Positions 1 through 13,600 of a DNA stretch of 64,000 nt are shown here, one piece after another. The translations under genes and the position numbers were made by a program. Below the pieces are notes generated by a model that was not told where the DNA came from, made no database searches, and saw only the letters and a program-made list of their open reading frames with translations. The DNA lies in assembly GCF_023343835.1 (NCBI RefSeq), contig NC_064437.1:8397001-8461000 (forward strand), read 5' to 3'. This DNA comes from Lagopus muta (taxonomy: Eukaryota; Chordata; Aves; Galliformes; Phasianidae). The stretch's first letter is position 1. Each line of letters begins with the position of its first letter.

Positions 1-3000
1 TTGCTTGAGATTTCATCCTTGATTGCTGATGGCATCCATTGTCCTTCCTGATTATAAAAAGCTCAGCTAGATCAGTTGCACAGGGAGGCTTAAGTGTTTC
101 CAAGACCATAATGAAAATTCTTTTCTGTAGAAACTGTGACCCAGACATGAAACCTAGCCCTCAGTGGGAGACTTCTAATTTCATAGGAGACAAAAGCCAA
201 CCACATTAAAAAAAAATTGTCACTGGCTTGAAGAATGGGGATTTATCATTCAGGTGCGAAGTACTCCATCACCCCTCACCCACTGTTTCATTTAGGGTTG
301 TGAATTTGTTGTTGTTCTTGGGATTTATTTTAAATCAGCAGAATGGGTTTGGGAACACTTTGTGTCTGCCCTGTCTGGATGATGGGACAACCAAAAAGTT
401 GGTCAGCTTTCAAGATCCAAGGCTGTTTTCTTGTCTCATTCTGTCAGTGTTTATTCTGACCTGAGGCCCAATTTGGGGAAGATCTGGGAGATAGAAAGGC
501 CACGTGGTACAAAGTGCACTTGTCTCCACAGATGAGGTCAGAGCAGCCATTCAGATCATGGCTCACCCCACACACCTCTATTTCTGTCTAGGGAAAACTA
601 AGCCTCAGTGTGCCCTTCCTGGTTGCATCTATCTGAAATAACTTTTGTCTTTTTATCCAGAAATGTTACTCCTCATGCTTCACTGCTAAGGACTCCACCA
701 AACCAAGTGGTCATCAACCATTTGAGATGGGGCTTCTAAGCAGTGAGCTGCTGGGAAGGGCACATCCTGTCAATAGACATGGCATGTTCAGACACCTCAA
801 TCATTAACTCCATTTGCCACTTTTCAGTTGGAAGCTGCATCCACCAGAGACCTCATGTCCAAGGAGCATCTCTATGTTTGGCTTGGTTTTAGGATGTGTG
901 AGCCCAGCACCAAAGCATACGTCATACAGGAAAGTGTAAAATATCCAGGTATAAATTGCTGTTTGATTTCATCCACAACAGTGTTATCTCCGACTTCAGT
1001 ACAAAAGTATTTCCATGGGGCCTGAGCTTATGGAATACAGTGGTCTCTAGAAGTCCTTAACCTCATGTTCCTGGTGTGTAGAAAGATTTATGTCCTTGTT
1101 GTATGCACTTATAGCTATTCTATTGAGGTTGGTGTAACATCAGGAAGCCCCGAAAATACAAATAATAAAGAATAAAAAGCACAATATGGGTGAGGAGGAG
1201 CTTAATAAAGACCAGAAGAACCCTGAGAAGCAGCATGATAGTACAGTCCCCACACCAACCACACAGCTTTCTGTTTAAGTGACACAGCATACCCTTTTTT
1301 CATGAATTTACAGAATGACCTTTCTGTTATTATCAAGTAAGGCAAAAAAGACTGCACAGTGTTCAATGTGCTACAGAAACAGGTTACAAATTTGGGCATC
1401 CAATTGGTCCGACATGAGGGATCCTTCTGTATGGCCAGACTTAGGACTCATTCTACATGTTCAGGCTCTGGCTACACCACAGCCATGTCTGGATGAGTCC
1501 CAGGACCCCACCACATGCCTTCTCCCCTTAACTCACAGCCTGGGTTTCCAAACAGGATGGTCAGAAGCAGGAGCTGAGTGATGCAAAGCACCCATGTGCC
1601 ACACAATGTGATCAGAGCTGCAAGGATGTCCTTGCACTGGGAGGCTCCCAGCCTTTTCCACACCACACCGTTGCAAAATCAGCTTCTGGGAGGACTCTGT
1701 TTCTCATTTATTTCTCCTGGTCCTGTCCATGCTTCCCTCATTAACCCTGCCAAATTTCAGACAGTTCATAAAACAGTTCCAATTAACTGGCTTTTCAATC
1801 AGTTTGATCAAAAATGCTTTTGCTAGAAGTGAAGCACGCCCGTGTAATCAGGAATTTCCTGCAGGACAGCCACTTTCTGAAAAAAAGTTTAGATTTTCTT
1901 TCGGAAAACAATCAGCTCAAAAAACAGAACTATGTGTCTGCGTAGCCAACATTTTCCTTTTTATTTCTTCCAGAATTCAGAGCAGATTCTTCTCCTCCCC
2001 CAAAAATTTCATTCTCGTCGAAATATTTCATGGAGAAAAAGCAAACCAAAAGCACTCTGCCTTGGCTTGGAGTTCAAACACATGGGGATTCTCACACAGC
2101 CCAGACCTGGGGCTTGGAAACACTCTGGCTTCTTGGCAAAGCTGGTTCACCCAAGTAGCTCAGAGGCACACCTCCTACCAGCACAACACCAGGCAGGCTA
2201 ACCCACCTCTAATGATTTCCAATATAGATCTGCTAAAGCTTCCCTTTCCAACAAATATTCATTTTTTATTAGCAGCAACTATCTGAGGGACATACTTCCA
2301 GGGCAGGAGGTTTCTCCCTTTCCCCCCTTGGTGAACCTCTAGATGTCCAAGTTATGATTTTCTACGCATCATGTTTTCCCCTTTCTCACCAAGAACCAGA
2401 CCAGAGGATCGCTGTGATTTATTCAAGCAACAGCAGCACACACAGCATTTCTTCACCCGACCAGATTGCTGCAAGAGGTTCATCTTGGCTGCATCCCTCC
2501 CTGCTCCTAACGCTGGGAGATTAGATAGGGAAGCCAGATAGCCTGGCTTTGGAAGCAAGCAAATGAACAACTCTAAATACCTCCGTGGACCCATTGACCG
2601 TAAGTCCTTGGTGGTGGCTGGTCCTTGTGGGATAATGCCAGGAATAGGCATATTAAGCACATGAATGTCAAGTCCTAATTCATCTCTTTAATGTTGTACA
2701 GTAGCAGGACTGTACCCCCCTGCTGTGGTGTAATTTCACGCTGAGGAGTCTGATGGGGCTTCCTGCAGACTGATCCTTTATGGATCAGAAAACTCACTTT
2801 TCCTTTGTATTAGAGGGCCCGGAGATTATCTTATTAACCACCTCCATGCCAGCTCAGATTAAACACCAGCCTCTGTCTCTTCTGAGGACTCCTGTTTGTG
2901 AGTCTTTCCCATTCCTACTGGTTCACACTGCAGAGGTGAAGAGCACTAAAAAAACTTCCATCAGCACGTTTCATACTTATGTAGCAGATGGGCTACTTTG

Positions 3001-3567
3001 CATTTTCTTGGCTCAAATGCGACACTGACCTTGCTTGAACACTATACCAAGTGTAAGCAGCTTGGGGCACTCGCACTGGGGCTCCTGCATCCTCTTTTCA
3101 GTCCTTAGGTGATCTGCAGAGCCATCAGGCTCATCAGTGGGAAGGCTGGCTCAGACAGTGTCATGGGACAGCAGGGACTGTTCAGGACATCCCTGTCCCT
3201 CCAATGGTATCAGGCAGTGCACATGGGTCTGGAAGGTGGCAGAAACCCTAATGTGTTCTCAGAGACTTCTCAGATGGGGGATTTTCCAATTGGAGGAGAC
3301 AAAAGCTCTCTGCTTTCACCTCCCTGAATGATGCCAGAGGGCCACCCTGTAGACACGTCCCAGCGTGTAACAGGGGATGATAGTCTATAATCTCATTTTC
3401 TGGGCTGGCTGCCCTTCTGGTGCCCCTCATGCTCCATGTAAATCATCTGAAGTCTGGTTTCTTTGGTTCGCAGAGCCATTCTTCCATCGTCTGCTTCTGA
3501 CAGGCTCCTGGCCGAGCAGGGAACTTGTCAGCAGAGACAGTCCCTGTCCCAGGACAGTGCTACCAAT
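1..3567. other. Intergenic DNA, no gene recognised
   Basis: No reading frame here resembles a known protein or joins through splice sites to a neighbour. The longest open frame (1729-2286, plus) is of low complexity and shows no domain. The region is the left flank of the FAAH cluster; by mammalian synteny the next gene to the left should be DMBX1, outside the window (inference). I see no repeat that I can name. Confidence 0.6.
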
Positions 3568-3645
3568 CATAGAATGGCTTAGGTGGAGGGGTCCCTGCAG
3601 ATCATCCAACCTCCCTGCCATGGGCTGGGTTGCCAACCACTAGAT
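3568..3645 (-). repeat. CR1 LINE fragment (3' end)
   Basis: Reads on the plus strand as the reverse of a CR1 tail: ATCATAGAATGGCTTAGG, then a GGTCCCT-like block, ATCATCCAACC and CCATGGGCTGGGTTGCC. About 80 bases, moderately diverged. Confidence 0.85.
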
Positions 3646-6600
3646 TGGTCCTTTGATTCAATCCTCTATGGCACAGTGCTGCAGCGAGGGCAGGACTCTC
3701 ATCCACGCAGTTTTGGCAGAATGTGAGCTCCCTTCCAGCTGTGCTCAGTGGATTTCAATTATTTGGGGTGAGGATATTGTTCCTATCCATTCACATTGTG
3801 TCAAGCCACAAACCCAGTGGCAAATTTCAGCCTTTTTGCAGCTCATGAAAAAATAACCTGCTTTTTATCTGCAGCAAATAGCATCGCCTGGGTCTTATCA
3901 TGGCAAATTCTCTAATGGCTCTCCAAGCATTAAACAGCCCTCACCTGTCTATAGGGCCGTGCTAATCTCTTCCCAGCTGCTATCCTGCTGGAGCAGGGGC
4001 TGGTTTTAAGAATTTGGTCAATAATAAGGGTGGTTGGGTTTTCTTTTCTAATGCAGGGAAAATAGTGAGAGATTTCTTGGTTTAATTGTAGCATTATTCT
4101 CATTCTGATTTCATTTTACACGGGAGGAAACAAGCACCTATATTCTAACCCCAGGTTCGCTTTATAGGGTACAGCAATACGGAGAACGGTCAGCAGCTAG
4201 AAACCGTTTCTCAAATTCTCCAGGAAGAACTATTTCTTTCTTTTTTTGCAGACAACCTACTTAAGAAATCTCATGGGGCAAACGTGCAACTCAAACCCTT
4301 TCTTTCTGCATTTACTGCCTGACATCGCTCTCCTCTGCCTGCATGAGCTGGTTCAGGTCAGCATTGGAACTGGGGCTCTACTGCCCTTTCCAGCCAAGGA
4401 TCTGAAGGTGACAGGGGAGGCAAAGTCCCCATTCTACCCAGCGCTGTGGGTTTCCTGAGGCTCAGCTAGGAAGAAGGACCCTCTCCAATCCTCAAGCCGT
4501 CAGATCCCGCAGCAGAAGGGAGGCTGTTTGTTTAGACCTATGTGGGTTAGGCAGCTCAGACTTTATTCTTGCACTTTGATAGGTTCCTAAATGAAAATCC
4601 AATAATATTTTAAGCAGAACGAGTTCCCATGAAAGTCATTTCTAAATCGCTTGGCTCATCCTACCTGTCGGCTGGATCCTCCATCCCCACTGCGCTAAGC
4701 TGGGTGTAACAGCACTGCTCCCAGCCCTACTCCCCTGTGCTGAATCCGGCCCCAGCAGGGCAGCACCCGCTCCACTGCTTTAATGAACATGTAAATAGAT
4801 GGGAGGCTTCTGGGCAGGGTGACCCTCCCGTCAGGAAGTTCTCCAAAGCAGCTCGGAGAAATAATACTTTATTCCTGGCCGTGCAAATAACTGATAGGGA
4901 CTGGCTAAGAAGGGTTCATGCAAATACTCCCGAATTAAGCTCCGTCTGAAGTGAGAAAGGGAAGATGATAAACACACCCGGCTTTAAAACTGCAAAATAT
5001 GCTTTGCAGGCATGAAACCGGAGCAGTAACAAAACTATCTGACATCATATTAAACAGCAAAGCATTTCTTATTCTCAGGGCTGCAGTTACCTAAAACCAG
5101 AGTCCCATTAAAGAGTCCTAACTATTATTTACATTTCTAAATCTTAAAACCATTAACAAAAGCCACTTAATTCAATTACTTTCCCTGGGCGCCGATGCTA
5201 TTACATTATTGTCACGAAGCTGAGTTTCTCTCTTTTCTTAATTCATTCCTCTTTTCTCTGCACTGAGTGCCTCCCCCTCCTCCCAGTCTCCCTCTCCCCA
5301 ATGTCATTGTGTAGAACTAATGGGGTAAACTGAAATGGTATCTGTCCTCATTGACAGGTTTATGAGAATTTAATAAAGCGTGGCGCGGATAAAATGAGAT
5401 ATTACAAGGCCACACAAAGCTGATTGACTTCTCCACGTCAGCATTTTTATTTGGTTATTTATTTATTTCTTCTCAACGCGGGGGTGATCTCACCAGTCCA
5501 GAGGAGATGAAGGGAAAGGACAATGCGGAGGAACATGAAGGACCGATTGATCGATCAACTTCTTCACTGTGCAGTTGGGCCTTGCTGCTCTGCACTTTGC
5601 TGGTCGCTGGGAAGATGGCCCCTCCAGCACTCCCTGTGTCTGCATACCAGTGACTGCTTCCTCCCATTGGGGGTCCACAGGGCTTCGCCATCAGTGTTGT
5701 GAACCGAGCCTCTGGTTGTGCTGGCACCAATGCACAGCCTGAATGGGGCAGAGAGGTGCTGTGTGAGTTGTGTGTCTGTATAGGCATGAGATGTGGGGTG
5801 TTAAAATGGTCCCTCTACACCCACCTGGTGAGCCCACCCCATGCCCAGAGCACCCAGAGCCAATTGGTGCATGATAATCACAGCCTGTAACTGGATTTGG
5901 AGGGTCCCCAAGAAGGAGGATGTCGCCAACCTGTTCCAACAAGGCACGGGGCTGCCCTGCACCTCAGCTTCCCCTCTGCTCTATGACCACCCTGCCCGTG
6001 TAATGTGAACTGCAGAACACTAGCAGGTCTGCACAATCAAATCTCCTCTCCAGGACTTACGGGGAAATCAGTGTGGATTTTTAAGTGTGTTTGCTCTCAT
6101 CCCATGGCACACAGGGAGAGCTGGAAATCCAGCCAGTGCAGTAACTGGCTGGTTGTCTCCCTCTCCTGGCCTCAAAAAGCAGAGCTCAGAAGAAAAAGAA
6201 AAAAAAAGGAAGGAAAAAAAAAGAAAAATGTGGGGTCTGTGTTTCCCATGCAAGGAAAAGCGTGATACTGGTGACCAAGGGCTCAGCGCAGCCACACTCA
6301 GAGATGCACCAGGACCACGTTCACCATTTAGGACCCCATTTAAATTTTTATCCCAAACTCTGGAATAACATTTATCTGGAAGAAGGCTGTCAGGATTAAA
6401 TGTGAGGCTGCTCCTGCTAGACTCAAAACTAGGTTTCATGGGGGAACAATTTTATCCATTTCTCTCTTTCTCCTATACGCAGTCAGATGGGTGGCAGAGG
6501 TACCTTAGCAGACACTGTGCTGGATTGAAGGCAAAGTCCTGTGCACAACAGTAAATCCTCATAGCCACGGTGCTCAGGTCTCTCAGCACTGACCGTATGC

Positions 6601-7261
6601 AGAACCAAGCCCTGCAGAGATGCCCTGCCTAGCAAAAATTCCCAGGTTTGGATGGAGCAAAAGCAAATCTTGCATCATTTTATACGGGCTCTTCAAACCG
6701 CCTGAAATCAAAGCGTTTCTCCCTCAAAACTTGGGCTATCCCATCAACACATAACTCAGAAAAGAGCCTTCTGCTTCATTCAGCGCCCCTTGCAAATCGA
6801 GGGCACAAAGCAAGTTTTTAGAAAGCGAAAGACTCGTGAGAGGCCGATTTCCACCGGGCCAGCAGCTCAATCCTGCTCTCTGGTGGCTCACATTCGAAAG
6901 GCCAACTGCATCCAACAGCACTATCTTCCTAAGCACCTTGTTTCCCCGTGGGCTAGAGGGGAGTTTGTGCTCTATTTTCTTTATTAAAAACCTTAAGATA
7001 TAGTTCAAAAAGAGATGGATACCATTAAGGGTTTGACATTTGCCACTTGCCTTACAACCCATCCAACAGCCTTTCCTCGGCTGACCCTGTCTATGCATCC
7101 GCCAATATTGTGCCTCCTTGCTGAATCATAGAATATCCCGAGTTCCACTTCTGCTGTGCTCATCACCACCATCGGGATCCCAGAGCTGGACAACCACTGC
7201 TTGTGGTCCCAGGAATGGTTTCATTAATTCAACACACCATGAGGCAGCATCTTTGTGGATT
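3646..7261. other. Intergenic DNA with an AT-rich, possibly regulatory core
   Basis: No gene is recognised. The part from about 4780 to 5470 is listed separately. A purine-rich A/G tract lies at about 6180-6226. The rest shows no repeat I can name. Confidence 0.5.
4780..5470. promoter_or_regulatory. Candidate conserved non-coding element
   Basis: This AT-rich stretch has no open frame of note and no repeat signature. It carries a perfect octamer ATGCAAAT at 4918-4925 and several homeodomain-like TAAT/ATTA cores (for example ATTAAA near 5050 and 5110, ATTAC near 5180 and 5200). Its texture resembles vertebrate developmental enhancers, and the expected neighbour DMBX1 is a homeobox gene. Conservation itself cannot be seen from one sequence, so the call is inference. 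Confidence 0.3.
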
Positions 7262-7505
7262 CAATAGGAGGAGAGGGAATGGCCTCAAGTTACACCAGGG
7301 GAAGTTCAGATTGGATATTAGGAAAATTAGTGGTGATGCAGTGGCACAGCTGTCCGGGGAGGTGGTGGAGTCACCATCCCTGGAGGTGTTCAAGAAACAT
7401 GGAGACGTGGCATGAAGGAACATGGTTTAGTGGGCAGCACTGGTGGTAGGATGGTTGGACTGGATAGAGTTCTTTTCCAACCGTAATGATTCCATGATTC
7501 TATGA
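7262..7505 (+). repeat. CR1 LINE fragment, 3' end
   Basis: Shows the typical order of the CR1 3' region on the plus strand: TTCAGATTGGATATTAGG, GGTGGTGGAGTCACCATCCC, GAGGTGTTCAAG, TGGTTGGACTGGAT, CTTTTCCAACC and a terminal GATTCCATGATTCTATGA. Confidence 0.95.
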
Positions 7506-8304
7506 GCTCATGAAGCCAAGTCTCATCCCTTGCTGCTCAGAGGAGCATTTGACCATTTTCTCCATGTTGCCTTCAACCTGTCCAGTTGACAGTCAACACG
7601 CACTACAGGAACAGTCAACACAGTCACACTGACAGTCAACAGTGGTGACCCCTTATGCTTTACTCTGCAATGTGCATTAAGGAAGGAGCCAAACTTTTCT
7701 ATTCTGGCTCTGCTCCTGTTCCCGAATCACAAGAAGTGCTCAGCACATAAATGTATGTAAATCTGTGGCAGTATATCCGCAATACCCTGGTGTCTCCTGC
7801 TCTCCTCCTCCCTCCGAGCTGCTGGAGTAATTACAGTGTAGCAGTGCCAACACCAAGAATTTCTGCTGATGAATGCACTCAATCTAAACACAGTTTTATG
7901 TATCATTAATTCCTTTAGCATTCAAAAAAATAACTTTTTTGATGGCAGATAATACTGTAATCACTCACAATTGCCAACACAATTATCTTCATTCAGCTGT
8001 GTAAAGCAACTACTGGAGTAATTCTAGATGCTTAAATATTTTTCTCTCTCTCCCTCCTCTTTTTTTTTTTTTTTTTTTCTCTTTAGTTTTTAATGTTCAC
8101 ATGTTTACATGCAAAGCTGTTCTGATTTGGGTTGTTGTAAGATGGGCACTGCTAGAAATGAGTCCTCACTCCTTAATGAGTCCTCACTCCTTCATTTGTG
8201 TAGGGAGGAGGTTTTCAGAGCCTGACCTCAGTGCTTTCAAGGTGCACTGTTTGCTTAAGTTTGCTTAAAGTGGTTTTAAACAACCCCAGAGATCTCCCAG
8301 AGAA
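7506..8304. other. Intergenic DNA with short simple repeats
   Basis: Contains imperfect repeats of ACAGTCAACA at about 7580-7640, a run of about 19 T at 8060-8078, and an 18-base tandem duplication (GAGTCCTCACTCCTT plus 3 bases, twice) at about 8159-8193. No gene is recognised. Confidence 0.6.
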
Positions 8305-8350
8305 CCATAGAATCATTAAGGTTGTAAAGACCACTAAGATCATCTAGAGC
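8305..8350 (-). repeat. Short CR1 LINE 3' fragment
   Basis: CATAGAATCATTAAGGTTGTAAAGACC...ATCATCTAG is the reverse complement of the last 45 bases of a CR1 element. Confidence 0.75.
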
Positions 8351-10429
8351 AACTGTCAAAGAACATCCATGATCCTGGGGACCTGTTCAGCTTTTCCTTC
8401 CTTCCCACCAAGGGACCATAAAATAGCAGCACCACACTTGATACAGCACAGCTGACTGGACATGAGAAGCACTTCCCAATATCCCATGTCCCTTTCTAGC
8501 CAGAAAGCAAGAGAATTAAGAGAATTTAGCATAGCAAATGGATGCATCTGCACCTATTTGTTATGTTTCTCACCTAAAAGTCACCCAGGCTGGGAATAAG
8601 GAGACAAGGGAAAATATCTTGCATATTATGTCATCCGTAATGTTGATGGGAATACTATGATGAATCCTTTTGTTCTTGCGAGTTGATGAGCTAACTAAGT
8701 AGTGAGCCAGCTAGTGATCCCCATCCTGCCCCCTGTGTAAGAAGCAAGTGCCCAAGGAGCAAAAGATCATCTACTGATAGGGGTGTCTTCTATAGGTAGA
8801 GCTATCTACAAGGTGAATGCCAAGGGTGTCACCAAGTGGATTGTTTGGTTGAAACATGCCATTTACTTACAGAGAGGAGAAATGAAGAAGACAGATTGCT
8901 GTGAATGTAACTTGGATCTGATTGCAGAGGGCCAGGCCCTGGCAAGGGGGATTGGTAGTGGTGGCAGGTAGTTAACTGCTGGGAGCAACCTGATAGCAAT
9001 AGGGTGAAATGGGAGAATGGTAGTGCGTGTGTTCCTGGTGACAGAGAACTATTGCTCATTGCTTCTTCAGACAAAAAGGGCAGTAAGTGCAATCAGCCAA
9101 GGACAGCAAACAGGAGATGCTGCTTCCTGGAGTGTGTGGATACGCTGTGAATGCCAGAGCTGGATTGCTTCACCCAAGAAACATCTATCTGCACATGCAC
9201 ACAGCTATTCGTCACTAAAACTTGAGAAGCCAGACATCTCCAGACGCCAGGAGATGGCGTTGGAAAACATTCCTGTGTGCTTACCATGCCCTTGGGGTCT
9301 GCTCTCAGCTGCTGTCAGACCAACCGGTCCTGCCAACAGTGTGTGCTGTGCATTTCTGTCCCTCCCACAGTAAACACAGCTTTGTGGCACCGCTGGGGCA
9401 ATGTGGGAGAGGCAGGGGCAAGATCCATCCTAATATCTATCATCCCAAAGTTTGAACTTTGCTAATGTGTATGGAGATAAAAGCAAGACCTTGCTACCCT
9501 GCTGCCCTCGGTCTGCATGGGAGTGCAGTGCCCTGGGGAGGGCTCTGTGATCATCTGAGCCCCACTGTCTGAAAGGCAGAGAGGAGAAAAGAATGAGAGA
9601 AAAAAAACACAAGGTCTAGGAAACAAAGGCTATTCTTGCATGTAATATGCTTGACCCAGATAAACAAGGAGCTGCTTGTCCTCAGACAGAGAGCAAGAAG
9701 CTGTAAGCAATGAGTTAAAAGAGCTGAATATTCCCAAGGCTGAATATCGCCATCAGCAAAGCCGATGCCAGGACTCTTTGTGCATGGAGCTGCATTTCAG
9801 CCCAGGGCAGTTGTGCCAGGGCAGCCCTGACAGCTGGAAGGCTGAGGGAAAGCAGGTGGCCTGAACCACAACAGCAGGAAGCCGGGGCTGGAGATGTGGA
9901 ACACTCTGCGGTGTCCTGTAGCTCAGCTCTGCATCTGTCAGGGCTGGCTTAGGCACAGTGTGTCCTGCAGGGAGATAGTGGGAGGGAGAAGATAGTCCAA
10001 ACCCTTCCCAGCAGGTTTTCCAAACTCAAATATTTGGGCATGAACTTTTGCAAACAGTGAGTGGTTGTTTTTTTTCGTGTTTTTTTTTTTTTTTTTTTTT
10101 AAGACAGACTCATGGAAGGCCAGTGAGAAGGTAAAGGTGTTGGAGCTCCCCTCGAACCTAAGCATAGGGCCTTAGTAAGACGCTGCTTTCCACTGGAGGA
10201 TGCAGCCACGAGCAAAGCACAGCACCATGCCGTGCTCTACTTGCCCTGAAGCAGACGGCTGGCATGTTAACTGTTTCTCCCCCCCCCCTCTTTTCCTCTC
10301 ACTGGCCCCCCCTGCTCTCTCGGCGTGCTCAGTCAAGGTTGCAGCCACACAGCTGATAAGTCGCAGCGGGGCGGTTACACACACATCCTCCCCAGCACAA
10401 AGCGAGAGCAGCACACGTTATCAACAGAA
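8351..10429. other. Intergenic DNA upstream of FAAH
   Basis: No coding exon is supported. The open frames are short and unlike known proteins. A run of about 21 T sits at 10080-10100. The base composition turns GC-rich after about 10400, where the FAAH promoter begins. Confidence 0.6.
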
Positions 10430-10608
10430 GAACCGCAGGGCTCTATCCGGAGCGCTCCCCGCTGCCCAACCCTGCGCCCAAGCAGCGAAGCGGTTAACTC
10501 GCTCCGCAGGGCCCGGCCCAGCCCGCCCTGCCAGGCGGTCCTCCCCGGGTTTTCCTCCCTCCTCTCCACCTCCGCGGGCAGCCCGAGGCCGGCGGGGCGT
10601 GGAGCGGT
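10430..10608 (+). promoter_or_regulatory. FAAH: FAAH CpG-rich promoter and 5' UTR
   Basis: The 180 bases before the FAAH start codon are strongly GC- and CpG-rich, and the richness runs on into exon 1 (to about 10790). No TATA box is seen. This fits a CpG-island promoter with dispersed start sites. The exact transcription start cannot be read from sequence. Confidence 0.6.
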
Positions 10609-13600
10609 ATGCGGGCGGCCGTGCCTTCGGTGCCTGCCGTGCTGTGCGGCTCGGCCGGGCTGTTGCTGCTGCTCCTGCGATGGCGGCGTTGGAGGGGGCT
10701 CTGGAGGAAGGTGAAGGAGGCTCGGGAGAGGCAGGAGAGAGGCTTGGAGCAGATGGACAAGGCTGTGCGCGCATTTCGGCAGCAGGTGGGTGCAGGAAGC
10801 TGCGTTCTCCCCACCCCTGGCAGGGTTCGGATGAGTTCCCCTGATCCCACGTGTGCTGAGGACGGGGAGAGAACAGGGCTTCCTTCCTTCGGGCCGATGA
10901 GCAGCAATGCCTGCAGTTTCTGGGCAGGTGTTTGGGAGTGAGGATCGTGGGTCCTCATCTGCAGTAATTCTTTAATTTTGAATGCTGTATGGCTGCACCC
11001 CGCAGAGATGTGGCCGGAGCGCCGCTGATGATCGTGGTGTGGTGGGAGGGAAGGGAAGGGCTGCCCGCATCGTGGCGGTTGAGTGCAGGAGTCAGCAAAA
11101 AGCCGCTCGCAGCAGCAAGAGAAGGAAAATCCCAACGCCACGTTTAAAGCGCTATTTCTGCCTCCTGGCCTCACCCGCCATGGTTTTACGCTCAGCCTCC
11201 CGCTCGTTAAGGAGCCGTAGGAAATGGGAGAGGCCGTATTTTCTAGCAGAGGCCAAAGTTCGGCGGCACGGCGAGACCCAAGGACAGCTGGCAGGCTGTG
11301 GGGGCTGCTCGCCACAAAGCCGGCACGCCGTGCTCTGCGGTCACATCCAGCTGCCCAGCTTGTGGTTCAGAGCCCAGCGTGAATCTGGTGCTCATCCCTG
11401 CTAGGGAGATTTCTGCTGGCCCCAGATGAACTCCCTGCATTCAGCCAATTTGTGAGCTCCCTTGGTGATGCCAGCAGCTCTGGCACCACGCTGTTTTCAT
11501 TCTTTGCTGAGCAATATCTAAGAATGTGGCCAGTTCCCCCCACAGTTCAGTCAATCATGTATTACAGAGCATCTCCTTCAGGGTCCAGCTGAGACCTGTC
11601 TGAGCACAACAGAGCCGAGGAAGACCGAAGACTGAGCCAGTCTGGCTGGGAAGACAGGACTGCAGAAAGTTTGGGTTTTTGCTGACCCTGTGGGTTTGAT
11701 TCCATTACCAGGAGCAAATATTACGTCTGACCACTGAACAGCATTTATTTTTAGGATGGAATACAGTGGGTTCCAGGGGAAGAGGAGAACCCCATCAGTT
11801 AACCTAACCATGTCCAACCTTTCCCATAGCATCCCTCGGTGAACTTGGTCTCCATCCTCTCGCTGTCTTTGCCGGAGCTCTCCAAGAAAATCCAGGAAGG
11901 TTCCCTCCCTCCGGAGCATGTCTTCTATGCCTACGTGGGAAAGGTGAGAGCTAGGTGCCTGGTGTCATGGCCTTGGGCTTGGTTTGGAGCAATGAGGAGT
12001 GGTAAGCACCACCTTGCACCTGTGTAGCCCACATCTTTGCAAGGGCAAGTGTTGGGGTTTGGCACGAAAGCATCTTGGCAAGGAACAAAAAGGGCTTCCT
12101 GATGCCAGGTGGGGAGGTGGGGAAGCAGGAAGAGACAAGTGTGCTTTTCAGAATGTGGTTGTCCAACACCGCAGGCTGTGTCTCATGTGTAGGCTTTGTC
12201 TCTTTTCCCAAGGCCCTCCAGATTGCTAGAGAAACAAACTGCATCACGGAGTACATGCAGGAAAGTGAGACCCAGCTCCAGCACACAAAGCCTGGGGAGA
12301 AGAAGGGTTTGCTCTATGGGGTGCCTGTCAGCATCAAGGACTCCATCAACTGCCAGGTACCACCAACATGATGTGACCGAGCTTTGAAATTGGGTGGTGG
12401 GGGGAAGTTTAACCTCAGCTTCATGCCATAGCTGATGCAGAATACGCTTGCTGTGGTGGATGATAGGATTTGCTGCCCATTTCCCACACAAGCCAACAGA
12501 GAAGGCTGGTTGGATTTTGTTAGCAATACACCACGCAATGTATGTGTTCTGGATGGTGCGTGCACATACTTTTAGATTGAGATAAAAATACAGGGTTTGG
12601 GGAAAAGTGCAATCCTGCATTTGGAAACCTGGTTGTACTCTGCCCCCAGGGCCATGACTCTATGTTGGGGTTTGTGAAAAACATCGATAAGCCCGTGGCA
12701 GAGGACAGCGTGCTGGTGCAGGTGCTCAAGAGACAAGGGGCAATTCCATTTGTGAAAACCAATGTTTCCCAGTCCCTCATCAGGTACATGAGCAGTTGGG
12801 GCTGGGTTTCTATCAAGTCTTTTTCTCATTTCACACTTCTTTTTAAATAATGACCCCATCACAGAACAGCTTGGGTTGGGTTGGAAGTGACCTCAAAGAT
12901 CATCTCGTTTCAACCCCGCTGCTGTGGGCAGGGTTGCCAACCAGCAGATCAAGCACCAGAGCCTTGGTGTCTCTACACTTTAATGCCACTCAGAATGAAA
13001 ATTCATTCTAGCTTCACATGAAACAAAGACAAAGGAGAGCAGGAGAAGAGGAGAAGAGGAGAAAAAATGCCACCCTTCTTTCCTGTGCTGGGTGTTTTGA
13101 AATACCTTTTTTTTTTTTTAATTTATTTTTATTTAATCTAATTAACACCTCAGCAGCAGGCCTGGCAGGGCCAGTGCAAATGTATGTATGGAAGAGGAGG
13201 CTCATTAGCTAGTTAACCTTAGATTATCCTGTTTCCAAACCTGCTGTTGTGTCTGCCAAGACTGCTCGCAATGTTATTGATGTGGGGTGAGGTCAGGTGT
13301 ACTGTCCTGCTCATGTTCCTCTGCCCTGCCAAGTGACCTGTGGCAGTGCATTTCTGGGGACAGCTTGTCACATCCCGCCCATAAGGGGAGGGAAGGAGTG
13401 AGCAGGTTCTGTATCAGCAGTTGTCTGTGCTCCCCTCATGTGCACACTCTCTATCTCTCCAGCTATGACTGCAATAACTTAATCTTCGGTCAGACGTGTA
13501 ACCCCCTGCTCTACACCAGAACTCCTGGAGGCTCCTCCGGTGGAGAAGGGGCACTCATAGGAGGAGGTGGGTCCATCCTGGGCTTTGGCACAGACTTAGG

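Noticed and set aside
1729-2286. A 185-codon open frame on the plus strand
   Set aside because: Low-complexity composition, no recognisable domain, no splice partner or neighbour; expected by chance in DNA of this length.
10200-11315. Long open frames on both strands across the FAAH CpG island (214 and 273 codons)
   Set aside because: GC-rich DNA has few stop codons. The frames cover promoter, exon 1 and intron 1 of FAAH in other frames and resemble no protein.
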